From NCBI RefSeq assembly GCF_900176505.1, contig NZ_FWYB01000001.1, positions 593,400 through 657,399 on the forward strand: a stretch of 64,000 nt of DNA. The letters are read 5' to 3'. The DNA comes from Pedobacter nyackensis (lineage in GTDB: Bacteria; Bacteroidota; Bacteroidia; Sphingobacteriales; Sphingobacteriaceae). The notes under the pieces were generated by a model, which did not search any database, had not been told where the DNA came from, and saw only the letters and a program-made list of their open reading frames with translations. Both the position numbers and the translations under genes were made by a program. Shown here piece by piece: positions 18,634-27,110 of this stretch; the first letter of the stretch is position 1, and every line of letters begins with the position of its first letter.

Positions 18634-19119
18634 CTATTTGCGTAAAAGTGTCGAAAAAGTGTAAGCTACGCGATTTTTTTCATCCGGAAGGTGTTTTTCT
18701 ACACTAGTTTCTTCCCATTCGTTAAAATCGATTTCAGGGAAAAAAGCATCTGCTTCATAGTTTTCATGTACCCGGGTCAGATAAATGCGGTCGGTAACCG
18801 CTAAGGTGGTTTTGTAGATCTCGGCACCGCCTATGATGAATACTTCGTCTTCGTTGGCACAAAGTGCCAGTGCGTCTTCAATATTACCGGTAACTTCTAC
18901 TCCTGGTATTAGCAGGCCGGCTGTACGGGTAATCACGATGTTTCTTCTGTTTGGCAAGGGCTTGCCAATGGAATCGTAGGTTTTACGGCCCATAATAATC
19001 GTGTGGCCGCTTGTGATTTGTTTAAAGTGCTTTAAATCGGCCGGTAAATGCCAAAGCAACTGATTGTCTTTTCCTATGGCATTGTTTTCGGCAATGGCTA
19101 CTACTGCAGATACGATCAT
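18634..19119 (-). CDS. folA: Dihydrofolate reductase
   Basis: A 161-aa enzyme that reduces dihydrofolate to tetrahydrofolate with NADPH. The family hallmarks are visible: [25 protein letters not shown] with the catalytic acid Asp, [26 protein letters not shown] and [10 protein letters not shown]. Length equals that of chromosomal bacterial enzymes. It overlaps thyA by 4 nt, an operon that regenerates the dihydrofolate made by thymidylate synthase. Confidence 0.95.
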   Translation of the reverse strand: MIVSAVVAIAENNAIGKDNQLLWHLPADLKHFKQITSGHTIIMGRKTYDSIGKPLPNRRNIVITRTAGLLIPGVEVTGNIEDALALCANEDEVFIIGGAEIYKTTLAVTDRIYLTRVHENYEADAFFPEIDFNEWEETSVEKHLPDEKNRVAYTFSTLLRK

Positions 19120-19910
19120 ACGGCTACAGCTCCTTTAATGTGTGGATGGGCATCATAGTCAGATAAAGTGAAATCTTCAAATTTAAAACTGAAAATATCT
19201 TTAACTTCCGGGTTGATGTGCATAACCGGTAATTTTTTAGGCTCACGGGTTAATTGCAGTTTAGTCTGCTCGATATGGTTGTTGTACAAATGCGCATCGC
19301 CAAGGGTGTGAATAAAGTCGCCATACTGCAAGCCACATACCTGAGCAACCATCATAGTTAATAAAGCATAGGATGCAATATTAAATGGTACGCCTAAAAA
19401 TATATCTGCGCTGCGTTGATAAAGCTGACAGCTTAATTTCCCGTCGGCCACATAAAACTGGAAAAATGCATGGCAGGGAGGAAGGGCCATATTGTCCACT
19501 TCTGCCACATTCCATGCCGAAACAATAATTCGCCTTGAATCGGGATTAGTTTTAATGGTATTGATGATCTGCGCGATCTGATCAATATGGCCACCATCAG
19601 GTTTAGGCCATGAACGCCATTGAGAACCGTATACCGGACCCAGGTCGCCATTTTCATCTGCCCACTCATCCCAGATCTTTACACCATTATCTTTTAAATA
19701 TTTGATGTTCGTGTCGCCACTCAAAAACCAGATCAGTTCGTGTATGATGGATTTTAGATGCAGTTTTTTAGTGGTGACCATAGGGAAACCATCCTGTAAA
19801 TTAAATCGCATCTGGTAACCAAATACGCTAATGGTTCCGGTTCCGGTACGATCGTGTTTTTGTGCGCCGTTATCGAGCACATGCTGCATCAAGTCTAAAT
19901 ATTGCTTCAT
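19116..19910 (-). CDS. thyA: Thymidylate synthase
   Basis: A 264-aa enzyme, the same length as E. coli ThyA, methylating dUMP to dTMP. The catalytic Cys146 lies in [13 protein letters not shown]; the phosphate-binding [10 protein letters not shown] and [14 protein letters not shown] are intact. First gene of the thyA-folA operon. A -7 box lies 22 nt upstream. Confidence 0.97.
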   Translation of the reverse strand: MKQYLDLMQHVLDNGAQKHDRTGTGTISVFGYQMRFNLQDGFPMVTTKKLHLKSIIHELIWFLSGDTNIKYLKDNGVKIWDEWADENGDLGPVYGSQWRSWPKPDGGHIDQIAQIINTIKTNPDSRRIIVSAWNVAEVDNMALPPCHAFFQFYVADGKLSCQLYQRSADIFLGVPFNIASYALLTMMVAQVCGLQYGDFIHTLGDAHLYNNHIEQTKLQLTREPKKLPVMHINPEVKDIFSFKFEDFTLSDYDAHPHIKGAVAV

Positions 19911-19931
19911 AATTGTTTACCCAATTCCATG

Positions 19932-19939
19932 CAAAAGTA
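19932..19939 (-). promoter_or_regulatory. -7 box for thyA-folA
   Basis: A perfect minus-strand TAnnTTTG (TACTTTTG) 22 nt before the thyA start. The -33 element is not clear. Confidence 0.4.
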
Positions 19940-20002
19940 CATAATATATGGGTTTTGAAGAAGCGCTGCCAGAGGATTGTTAGCTATCGGGAAAATAACA
20001 AG

Positions 20003-20169
20003 TGTAAAGCAGCTGAAGTTTAATTGAAGTCCAATTGTTTATAGGGAAACATGGACCTGGTATGGACTCACGATTTACTTTACAGGTATGGACAGTTATT
20101 TCTGATTTTGCTTTACACTTCTTGCTTTTTTTACTCAATTGCTTTACAAGATTTGTATTTTGCTTTACA
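20003..20169 (+). repeat. CTTTACA repeat cluster
   Basis: CTTTACA occurs at 20078-20084, 20111-20117, 20142-20148 and 20163-20169. The last three belong to the longer word TTGCTTTACA. An inverted copy TGTAAAGC lies at 20003-20010. Steps of 33, 31 and 21 nt are close to whole numbers of helical turns, as in operator arrays. No protein partner can be named. Confidence 0.5.
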
Positions 20170-20271
20170 GTTTTTTTGTTGGCGACTTAATCTTGAGAGA
20201 AATATTTTATATTTATTTAAAGTTTTGAGCATTCATGTAGAATGGTGGTTTTTAACACATGATAAAATATT

Positions 20272-20300
20272 TTTGTGTCTGGTGAAAAATATTATCTTTG
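20272..20300 (+). promoter_or_regulatory. Promoter of the Uma2 gene
   Basis: TTTG (20272-20275), a 17-nt spacer and a perfect -7 box TATCTTTG (20293-20300). The ATG at 20317 is 16 nt downstream, so the leader is very short and the short form of the protein is what is expressed. Confidence 0.6.
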
Positions 20301-20316
20301 ATTATATCATATCATT

Positions 20317-20826
20317 ATGCAAGACAAAGGTTCAATAAGAGTAGGTCAGCCATTTGTGGATCGTCAGCAATTGCTGGGGGAGATCTATGCTGGACTGTAT
20401 GGTTTTTTTAAAGGAAAGGCTTGCGCAGTGTTTGCCGCTCCATTTGATTTGTTTTTTCTTGGCCGGTCGAAAGTTGATCAGGATGTATTCAATGTTTTGC
20501 AGCCCGATATCTGCGTAGTCTGTGATCAAACCAGGTTGGATGATCGTGATTGCGTTGCTGCGCCCGATATTGTGGTGGAAATTTTATCGCCTGAGCACAA
20601 CAGGGGAGATCTGGAGAACAGACTTGTTATTTATGAAGCATATGGCGTGCGCGAATATTGGATTGTGCATCCTGATGAGCAGTATTTTTTAAAGTATATA
20701 CGAGGTGATGATGGAATTTTTGGTACGGGTAAGCTTTACGATGGTGGGGTTGAGTTCGTTTCTGATATTTTACCGGGCTTTCACTTAAACGTTGAGGAGG
20801 TTTTTGGGTTAATGAAGTTCGCATAA
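20317..20826 (+). CDS. Uma2 family endonuclease-like protein, N-terminally short
   Basis: A 169-aa PD-(D/E)XK-fold protein of the Uma2 (DUF820) family: FDLFFLGRSKVD..VLQPDICVVCD, then APDIVVEILSPE and GVREYWIVHPDE. Relatives are usually near 190-210 aa and start with a Tyr-rich segment ending ELIDG or similar; that part is missing. The Lys expected shortly after EILSP is Arg (ENRLVIYE). Function of the family in non-cyanobacteria is unknown; this copy may be weakened or inactive. The promoter just upstream fits the short start. Confidence 0.75.
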   Translation: MQDKGSIRVGQPFVDRQQLLGEIYAGLYGFFKGKACAVFAAPFDLFFLGRSKVDQDVFNVLQPDICVVCDQTRLDDRDCVAAPDIVVEILSPEHNRGDLENRLVIYEAYGVREYWIVHPDEQYFLKYIRGDDGIFGTGKLYDGGVEFVSDILPGFHLNVEEVFGLMKFA

Positions 20827-20833
20827 AGGTCTG

Positions 20834-20864
20834 TTTCATTATGAAAACGTTTTTTGTAAGTTTG
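20834..20864 (+). promoter_or_regulatory. Candidate promoter for ispE
   Basis: TTTC (20834-20837), a 19-nt spacer and a perfect TAnnTTTG box, TAAGTTTG (20857-20864). The ispE ATG is 26 nt downstream. Confidence 0.5.
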
Positions 20865-20890
20865 CCTGCCTAACATTAAACGCAACGTAA

Positions 20891-21694
20891 ATGCTTGCTT
20901 TTGCAAATGCCAAGATTAATCTTGGTTTAAGTGTCACCGAAAAAAGAGCCGATGGCTATCACAATATTGAAACGGTTTTCTATCCTGTCAATCTGTTTGA
21001 TGTAATTGAAATAACCGATGCTCCCGCGACTGTTTGTGTGATTGAGGGAATCGATATTCCTGGAGACGCCGCAGATAATCTTTGTCTGAAAGCATTTGAA
21101 GCCTTGCAAAAGGATTTCAAATTACCGGCACAACAAATTACTTTGCTTAAAAACATCCCTGTGGGGGCTGGTTTAGGTGGAGGTTCTTCTGATGCAGCTC
21201 ATCTCATTAAGTTAGTGAATGATAAATTCAAGCTGGGAATATCTGTCGAAACTATGCAGAATTATGCGCGGGTTTTGGGAGCCGACTGTGCCTTTTTTAT
21301 AGAAAATAAGCCGGCTTACGCTTTTGGTAAAGGTGACGAGTTCAGTTCAGTAGCAGTAGATCTGTCAAATTATCATCTCGTTTTGGTGAAGCCGGAAGTT
21401 CATGTATCTACCGCGGATGCCTATGCGGGAATAAAGCCTATAATTCCTAGTAGATCGGTAAAAGATTTAATACATTTGCCTATAGAAGAATGGAGGGCTC
21501 ATCTGAAAAATGATTTTGAGTCTTCGGTTTTTTCGAAATATCCGGAAATTGAGCAGATCAAATCAAAGCTTTACCAGTCGGGCGCACTATTCTCTCTGAT
21601 GAGTGGTAGTGGTTCAAGTGTTTTTGGAATCTTTGATCATCAGGTCAGCTTGCCGGAACTGGAAGAAAATAACAAGGTGTTTTACAACGTTTGA
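20891..21694 (+). CDS. ispE: 4-diphosphocytidyl-2-C-methyl-D-erythritol kinase
   Basis: A 267-aa GHMP kinase of the MEP isoprenoid pathway that phosphorylates CDP-methylerythritol. The N-terminus FANAKINLGLSVTEKRADGYHNIETVF is diagnostic of IspE in part. The ATP-binding PVGAGLGGGSSDAA and the C-terminal LMSGSGSSVFG are intact. Cytoplasmic. It is followed 67 nt later by an OsmC protein. Confidence 0.94.
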   Translation: MLAFANAKINLGLSVTEKRADGYHNIETVFYPVNLFDVIEITDAPATVCVIEGIDIPGDAADNLCLKAFEALQKDFKLPAQQITLLKNIPVGAGLGGGSSDAAHLIKLVNDKFKLGISVETMQNYARVLGADCAFFIENKPAYAFGKGDEFSSVAVDLSNYHLVLVKPEVHVSTADAYAGIKPIIPSRSVKDLIHLPIEEWRAHLKNDFESSVFSKYPEIEQIKSKLYQSGALFSLMSGSGSSVFGIFDHQVSLPELEENNKVFYNV

Positions 21695-21761
21695 TAAACA
21701 ACATGAGGTTTGCGCTTAGCCAAGCCTCGTGATCAATTAAAAAGAACAATTAGATACGAAT

Positions 21762-22178
21762 ATGGAGATTAATCTGGTACGTAAAAGCGGTAAATTTAAT
21801 TTTGAAGCAGAAAATACAGGTGGTTTTAAGGTTGAACTTGATGCTAAGCCTGCAATCGGAGGCGAAGGTAAGGGGTTCAGGCCAATGGAGATGCTTTTGA
21901 TCGGTTTAGGTGGTTGCAGTGGGATTGATATGGTGAATGTGCTGACTAAGCAAAAGGAGCCTTTAAATGACGTTAAAATTGCCATTAAGGCCACCAGAAA
22001 GGATGAAGAAATGCCACCGATATTTGATGTGATTAATATTCATTTCGATCTTTACGGCACTTTAAATGTGCAAAAAGTAGAGCGTGCACTATCCATGACT
22101 TTCGATAAATATTGCTCGGTATCTAATATTTTAGAGCGCTCTGCGACGATTAATTTTACCTACACCATTCATCAATAA
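21762..22178 (+). CDS. OsmC family protein
   Basis: A 138-aa protein with the OsmC/Ohr fold. The conserved GGCSGIDMVNVL (one Cys) and the second Cys in FDKYCSVSNIL are the two peroxidatic/resolving positions. Members reduce organic hydroperoxides or have unknown function. It lies 5 nt upstream of the sulfhydrylase gene, suggesting an operon linking thiol redox and sulfur assimilation. Confidence 0.87.
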   Translation: MEINLVRKSGKFNFEAENTGGFKVELDAKPAIGGEGKGFRPMEMLLIGLGGCSGIDMVNVLTKQKEPLNDVKIAIKATRKDEEMPPIFDVINIHFDLYGTLNVQKVERALSMTFDKYCSVSNILERSATINFTYTIHQ

Positions 22179-22183
22179 ATACA

Positions 22184-23350
22184 ATGCAAGAAGAGAATTT
22201 TGAAACCATTGCCATACGCTTACAGGCTGAAAGAACACAATATAAAGAGCACTCTGTGCCCTTGTATCTGACATCAAGTTACAAGTTTGATGATGCGGAA
22301 GATATGCGTGCGCTTTTCGCTAATGAGAAAGAAGGAAATGTTTACAGTCGTTATGCTAACCCTAATACCACAGAACTGATTGATAAAATGGTTGCGCTTG
22401 AAGGGGCAGAAGCCGGATGGGCTACAGCTTCGGGAATGGCAGCGATATTTACCACGTTTGGTTCTTTCCTGAAATCTGGCGATCATGTGTTGTCTAGCCG
22501 TTCTGTTTTTGGTTCTACACATCAGCTTCTGAATAACGTTTTCTCTAAATGGGGGATCACCTACACCTATGCTGATCTGGATAAATTGGATCAATGGGAA
22601 AATGGCATACAGCCGAATACAAAAATGATCTTTGTAGAGACGCCTTCTAATCCGGGAATTGACATCATTGATTTGGAATGGTTAGGACAGTTGGCCAAAA
22701 AACATGATATTATGCTGGTGGTTGATAATTGTTTTGCTACACCATATTTGCAGCAGCCGATAAAACTGGGTGCTGATATTTCCATTCATTCAGCTACTAA
22801 ATTTATAGACGGACAAGGTCGTACTTTAGGTGGAATCATCCTGGGGTCTGATGTTCTGATTAAAGAAATTGAAGGTTTTGCCCGTCATAGCGGTCCGTCA
22901 ATGTCGCCATTTAACGCCTGGATTTTATCTAAGAGTTTAGAGACACTTGCGGTGCGTATGGACAGACATTGCGAGAATGCGTTAAAAGTTGCAGAATTTT
23001 TAGAAAGTCATGCAAGCATCAACAAAGTGATGTATCCTTTTCTGCCTTCTCATCCGCAGTATGACATTGCTAAGAAGCAAATGAAGCAGGGTGGAGGTAT
23101 TGTAACTTTGGTGATCAATGGTGGTGTTGAAGCAGCGAGTCGTTTTATGAACAACTTGAAAATGTTTTCTATCTCCGCTAATTTGGGTGATACAAGATCT
23201 ATCGCTACGCATCCGGCAACCAGTACGCATTCGAAATTATCTGAGGAAGAGCGTTTGGAGGTAGGGATTGAGCAGGGGACTATCCGATTGTCTATCGGCT
23301 TAGAGCATATTAACGATATTATTGCTGATATCAAACAGGCATTGAGTTAA
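22184..23350 (+). CDS. metZ: O-succinylhomoserine sulfhydrylase-type PLP enzyme
   Basis: A 388-aa Cys/Met-metabolism PLP enzyme. VYSRYANPNT and SGMAAIFTTF are family signatures, and the PLP Lys is in SIHSATKFIDGQGR. The overall pattern (GRTLGGIILG, SLETLAVRMDRHCENA) is that of MetZ, which makes homocysteine from activated homoserine and sulfide; a cystathionine gamma-synthase or lyase is the alternative. It ends just before a bidirectional terminator. Confidence 0.85.
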   Translation: MQEENFETIAIRLQAERTQYKEHSVPLYLTSSYKFDDAEDMRALFANEKEGNVYSRYANPNTTELIDKMVALEGAEAGWATASGMAAIFTTFGSFLKSGDHVLSSRSVFGSTHQLLNNVFSKWGITYTYADLDKLDQWENGIQPNTKMIFVETPSNPGIDIIDLEWLGQLAKKHDIMLVVDNCFATPYLQQPIKLGADISIHSATKFIDGQGRTLGGIILGSDVLIKEIEGFARHSGPSMSPFNAWILSKSLETLAVRMDRHCENALKVAEFLESHASINKVMYPFLPSHPQYDIAKKQMKQGGGIVTLVINGGVEAASRFMNNLKMFSISANLGDTRSIATHPATSTHSKLSEEERLEVGIEQGTIRLSIGLEHINDIIADIKQALS

Positions 23351-23380
23351 GCGTTTTCGTAAAGACGGAAAACATAAAAT

Positions 23381-23421
23381 AAAAAAGCGCTGGATCAATC
23401 AAATGGTCCAGCGCTTTTTTT
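23381..23421. terminator. Bidirectional terminator between metZ and lapA
   Basis: A perfect 14-bp stem with A6 on the left and T6-7 on the right (arms 23381-23394 and 23407-23420). It serves metZ on the plus strand and the LapA-like gene on the minus strand. Confidence 0.88.
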
Positions 23422-23439
23422 ATGCAATTTAAAATCAGA

Positions 23440-23715
23440 TTATTTGATGTACTCGCGATCCTCATCGCTAAGTGTGCTTTTGTTATTGTTATCGTGCTGG
23501 TCGATCTCTTTGTCGTACGAACTTACGGTTGTTCTGGGGCGACCTGCCCAATAGCCGAGTATAAATCCTACGAAAGTACAAACACCCACTACTACCAGTT
23601 TAGAAATATCCTTCTTCAGGAAGATGAAATTGAATTCAACTGCATCTGTATTGATCATTAAAAAAATGGTAATAAGAGCAGTGAAGATGATGATGAAAAT
23701 GGTTTTTGCGCGCAT
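23440..23715 (-). CDS. LapA-like (DUF1049) small membrane protein
   Basis: A 91-aa protein with two membrane helices (about residues 5-22 and 40-57) joined by a loop containing NTDAVEFNFIFLK, the LapA-type core. A hydrophilic acidic tail follows. LapA/LapB act in lipopolysaccharide assembly control in E. coli; a role here is not shown. It starts 3 nt after the stop of the outer-membrane metallopeptidase-like gene and is probably its operon partner. Confidence 0.72.
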   Translation of the reverse strand: MRAKTIFIIIFTALITIFLMINTDAVEFNFIFLKKDISKLVVVGVCTFVGFILGYWAGRPRTTVSSYDKEIDQHDNNNKSTLSDEDREYIK

Positions 23716-23718
23716 GAT

Positions 23719-26529
23719 TTAGAAACTGTAGTTTAAAATTAATTCTAATATAGGATTTTGATTGTAAATTTTGTTGACGAAGACAAATCTAGTTCCTAAA
23801 TCGATAATCGGCTGGTAGCGGAGCAGGTTCATGCTGCTGCGTAATTCAAATCCGTAAGTTTTTGGTTCTCCGAGATTGGTGTCGACGCCAAGATTTTCGT
23901 AATGGCAGAATAGTCCGCCGCGAAGGTTTCTGATATAGGCTAGTGGTCCAAGTTCAGCATCAGGAAAAGCAAAAGGGAATCTGTAATTGAACAGCAATGT
24001 GTTTTTTAAGAAATTTCTGGCCATGATGTTGTTGTAACCGTATACGGTGCTGATCTCGTGGTCAAATCTTCTTACCCCTGAAGCGTTTTGGTAATTGAAG
24101 CTGGCCTGGAAGGAGTGATTTCTTAACAATCCGGGGAAATACAGTGAGGTTTCGGCGGCAAATAAATGCCCTTCCAATACCTTGTCAAATGGTTGGTGAA
24201 GGTAGGTTAGTCTGAAAACCTGCGCCCATTTCGGATAGCTATCACGTTCAGCCTGTCGTACAGAGTGGGCAAAGCTGAAGCTATACTCCATAGGAAATTT
24301 GAGGTTGGTAATGTAACCTGTCGGCATATTTTCGGGCATGTAGCGCTGGGTATAACTTGTCGCAGTTTTTACAGAAAAGCTGTAGCTGTCATTAAGCGCG
24401 TTTAAGGTGATTGGAAGTAATGCCTGGACTTGGATATTGTTTTCTCTCCAATCGCCCTGTACAACGCCTCTATTGCTGTTGTAGAATGTTCTTCTGGGTC
24501 TGTTCCTGTAGGTAGTGCTGATGATAGGGTAAAAACTTTTGAGTACAAAGCCGGCATTGTATTCGAATCGGTTCAGGTCTCTGTAGTACTCGACTCCAGC
24601 AAATGCATTGAAGGTGTTGAGTAGATTGTCGGAATTGATTTGTAGTCCGCCCTGATATTCATCTTCGATCACCGGGGTGATGCTGTGTATGTTGATCAGG
24701 TTGCCGAATGCGCGGTATGGTTTGGAGCTGTAGGTGCTGTCAGGGATTTTTGCAAATACGTTTCCTGTGTGTTCCTGTTTTTCGGCAGCGGCGCCAAAGT
24801 AGACAAAATTATTTTTTCCTGGCTCCTCAGGATTTATTGGGGTTTCGGCAATGTCGTATCCGGTTTGCTTGAAATTGTTGAAGAGAACCGACGAAGCTCC
24901 TTTTGGAAAAGATGGATTAAAAGCGCCGTATTTTGCGTCGCTCAGAGCGCTTATCTTTTTTGATTTGATATCTATGCTGTAAATGTTATCAACTCCGCTG
25001 TAATGCGCGTTAAATGCGATTTGCTGATTATTGAAGATTGGTCTTGATATCTGCTGTTGTGATGAAGCGATGAGTTGTTCGGTTTGGCCGGATCCGTTGG
25101 TGGTGTAAAGTGCTTTGCCTTTTTCGCTGAGTCCGATGTAAGTGATGGCGTTCCCGCTCTCGTCGAAGGATGGAGTTTGAAGGATCAGATTTTCCGGGTT
25201 AGGGTAGGTGCGCAGCATTTTTCCGGTTTGGGCGTCGAGTTCCACGATGTTGCATTGGTTACTCAGGTCAAACCTCACTGCGATTATTTTTTTTCCGTCG
25301 GCCGAAAGCGAAGGAGCGAAGAGCCTGCTTTTGGAGCTGAGCTTTTTTACTTTTTTTGTTTTGAGGTTGTAGCTGCAGATTACGCTGTAGCTGCGCTGCC
25401 GGTAACGAGGGTCGTAGCGGACCTCATCCCATACCACCAATCCGTTGGCGTAACTGTACCAGGGTTGTTCCTGGTAGCCGATGCTGAGCAGGTGACTTTC
25501 CTTGCGGTTGCTGTCGACCAGGGTAAGCTGCGAAGTTTCGGCTTTGCTTTGCTTTAAAGTTAATATGCTGTTGTTGCTTAATCTTACCGGTAAAAAGTAG
25601 TTGGTTGCATAGCTGGCTGGTTTGGTCAGACTGCTGTAGTTTTTGCCGGGTTCCGCATTTGCCTGAGCTGTCCATTTTTTTTGCAGCGTGTCGACGGTTT
25701 GCCTGAACCATTGGTAACTTCCTTTTCCGGTAAGTTTTTTCAGCGTGTTGGAAAAAGGGTAGAGTCGCAGCGGACGTTTGCGGATGTCGGTTAGTACCTC
25801 ATCGAAGATATTTTTTCCATGAGAAGTTCTGATGTTTGATGACATCAGGTAGCCCAGCTGATAGTAGCCGGGAGTGATGTCTTTTTCTGACCCGAAGTTT
25901 GCTTTGCTGTATGAGATTTTTTTCCCTTCGAGGAGGCTTGCACGGTAGGGCATAATCCATGAAGGTTGTCTTCCGCGACCGGCATTCGTCAGTGCGGTTT
26001 CGGTACTCACGGCGTCGCCCTCAAAAAACCAAATGGGCAGGCTCGCGCCGAACCAGGCGAAGTAAACTAATTCCGGAAATGGGTGTGTCTTTCCACCCGT
26101 CAGTTTGTCGAATTGTGCGACGTGTCTGAGCTCGTGAACGGCGAGGTTATTCAGCCAGTCCTGACTGTCGAATTGTTGGGGTGGAGTGGTGTAGAATTCC
26201 GACTTCCTCGGGCCGAGTTGAACGAAGCCGTTTGCGATCACTCCCTGGTTTTGCAGGAGTAGGGGGATGGTTGTTTTTTTGATGCCGAGACCACTGCCAA
26301 CATAAGGGTAAATGTGGGGTAGGGTATTGGCCATTCTTTGCGCTTCTTTTTCAAACTCGGTCGGATAGATAACTTTAAAACCGGAAGCGTTTATTTGCCT
26401 CCATTTTACACTAAGTGGGTTTTGTTCTTCATTGAAAATCTGTGAAAAAACTGAATGTGAAATTAAACTTAATATTAAAGTTGTTTTAATTTTGATTTTC
26501 AGTGTTTTATATGTGTTATTTTGCTTCAT
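23719..26529 (-). CDS. Predicted outer-membrane protein: HExxH peptidase, beta-propeller and barrel
   Basis: A 936-aa protein with a Sec signal (cleavage near SVFSQ). Residues ~40-290 look like a gluzincin metallopeptidase: HELRH at 132-136 and a likely third ligand Glu170 in IWFFEGDA. Residues ~300-600 contain TolB/PD40-like propeller repeats (GKKIIAVRFD, GNAITYIG). The C-terminal third is rich in alternating aromatic strands and ends in Phe (LELILNYSF), as outer-membrane barrels do. The substrate is unknown. Domain calls rest on motif reading only; the HExxH is clear, the barrel is an inference. Confidence 0.72.
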   Translation of the reverse strand: MKQNNTYKTLKIKIKTTLILSLISHSVFSQIFNEEQNPLSVKWRQINASGFKVIYPTEFEKEAQRMANTLPHIYPYVGSGLGIKKTTIPLLLQNQGVIANGFVQLGPRKSEFYTTPPQQFDSQDWLNNLAVHELRHVAQFDKLTGGKTHPFPELVYFAWFGASLPIWFFEGDAVSTETALTNAGRGRQPSWIMPYRASLLEGKKISYSKANFGSEKDITPGYYQLGYLMSSNIRTSHGKNIFDEVLTDIRKRPLRLYPFSNTLKKLTGKGSYQWFRQTVDTLQKKWTAQANAEPGKNYSSLTKPASYATNYFLPVRLSNNSILTLKQSKAETSQLTLVDSNRKESHLLSIGYQEQPWYSYANGLVVWDEVRYDPRYRQRSYSVICSYNLKTKKVKKLSSKSRLFAPSLSADGKKIIAVRFDLSNQCNIVELDAQTGKMLRTYPNPENLILQTPSFDESGNAITYIGLSEKGKALYTTNGSGQTEQLIASSQQQISRPIFNNQQIAFNAHYSGVDNIYSIDIKSKKISALSDAKYGAFNPSFPKGASSVLFNNFKQTGYDIAETPINPEEPGKNNFVYFGAAAEKQEHTGNVFAKIPDSTYSSKPYRAFGNLINIHSITPVIEDEYQGGLQINSDNLLNTFNAFAGVEYYRDLNRFEYNAGFVLKSFYPIISTTYRNRPRRTFYNSNRGVVQGDWRENNIQVQALLPITLNALNDSYSFSVKTATSYTQRYMPENMPTGYITNLKFPMEYSFSFAHSVRQAERDSYPKWAQVFRLTYLHQPFDKVLEGHLFAAETSLYFPGLLRNHSFQASFNYQNASGVRRFDHEISTVYGYNNIMARNFLKNTLLFNYRFPFAFPDAELGPLAYIRNLRGGLFCHYENLGVDTNLGEPKTYGFELRSSMNLLRYQPIIDLGTRFVFVNKIYNQNPILELILNYSF

Positions 26530-27110
26530 TTATTGTAATTGCTAAAATAATTAGTATTTTAAAATTTTTAAGCTTGATTTTATATTATGTTTTATTTTAA
26601 CTGATTTAATTTTATTGTTTGATATTCAGTTAGTTGAGTTTGTTTGTGTTTTTGCAATGTTGAATTGTTTTTGTGGTTTAATTGTTGGTTTTTTATGCTT
26701 TTTTTGGATTTGTGGTGTTGTGTTTAATCGATGTTTAAATACGATGTTAAGGTACACTATTTGACCGATAAATAAAATTAAATTTCTGCTGTGTATTTTG
26801 ATTATGTATACAGGATGGATGTTTTTGCTGCTCATTTTTTGTGTTAAAATGAGACAGTTTTTAGCGTCTGAAACTCGAGGTTTCCTGAAGAGGATTGAGT
26901 GGTTTTTGAAGGCTTTGTGTTGGGGTGGGTACGACCTTTTGTGTTGGATAATGAGTTGGAAGACGCATCGGAAAAGATCGGGAAAGAGCCAGGAAAGAGG
27001 TGGTCGGTGGGTAGGGGGAAGACCAGGAAAAGGTTATGCATAGGTGATGCATAACTATGCTTTTGCGGGAAGCTTTTTTACTCCCCTACGCTGTGGGTGG
27101 GAGTAGAAAT
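26530..27110 (+). other. Intergenic region, C-poor and T/G-rich
   Basis: A 581-nt gap between two minus-strand genes. Positions 26580-26760 have almost no C on the plus strand. From 26860 to 27030 the plus strand is G/A-rich. Short ORFs (for example 26798-27043) have no recognisable protein character. A 9-bp inverted repeat lies at 27033-27055. No tRNA or clear terminator was seen. Confidence 0.5.
27033..27055. repeat. Perfect 9-bp inverted repeat
   Basis: GTTATGCAT (27033-27041) and ATGCATAAC (27047-27055) around a 5-nt spacer. It lies 56 nt past the stop of the minus-strand DMT transporter gene and upstream of nothing on the plus strand. It could be a hairpin in the 3' UTR or a protein site. 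No T-run adjoins it. Confidence 0.45.

Larger units (their letters stand above)
19911..20316 (+). other. Intergenic region with phased CTTTACA repeats
   Basis: A 406-nt AT-rich gap between divergent thyA and the Uma2 gene. It holds the thyA -7 box, a repeat cluster at 20003-20169 and the Uma2 promoter at 20272-20300. A 95-codon ORF (20051-20338) reads as low-complexity Leu/Phe-rich sequence and is probably not a gene. Confidence 0.6.

Noticed and set aside
20051..20338. A 95-codon plus-strand ORF upstream of Uma2.
   Set aside because: Low-complexity Leu/Phe/Tyr content, no domain, and it overlaps the repeat cluster and the Uma2 promoter.
21705..21728. An 8-bp hairpin (one G-T pair) between ispE and osmC that might be a terminator.
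   Set aside because: No T-run follows, and the downstream genes are closely spaced on the same strand.
24430..25711. Several long ORFs opposite or across the 936-aa outer-membrane gene.
   Set aside because: Shadows of the real reading frame with no signal, domain or sensible composition.
26798..27043. An 81-codon plus-strand ORF, with minus-strand ORFs opposite, in the gap after the outer-membrane gene.
   Set aside because: No recognisable protein features; the composition follows the purine skew of the region.
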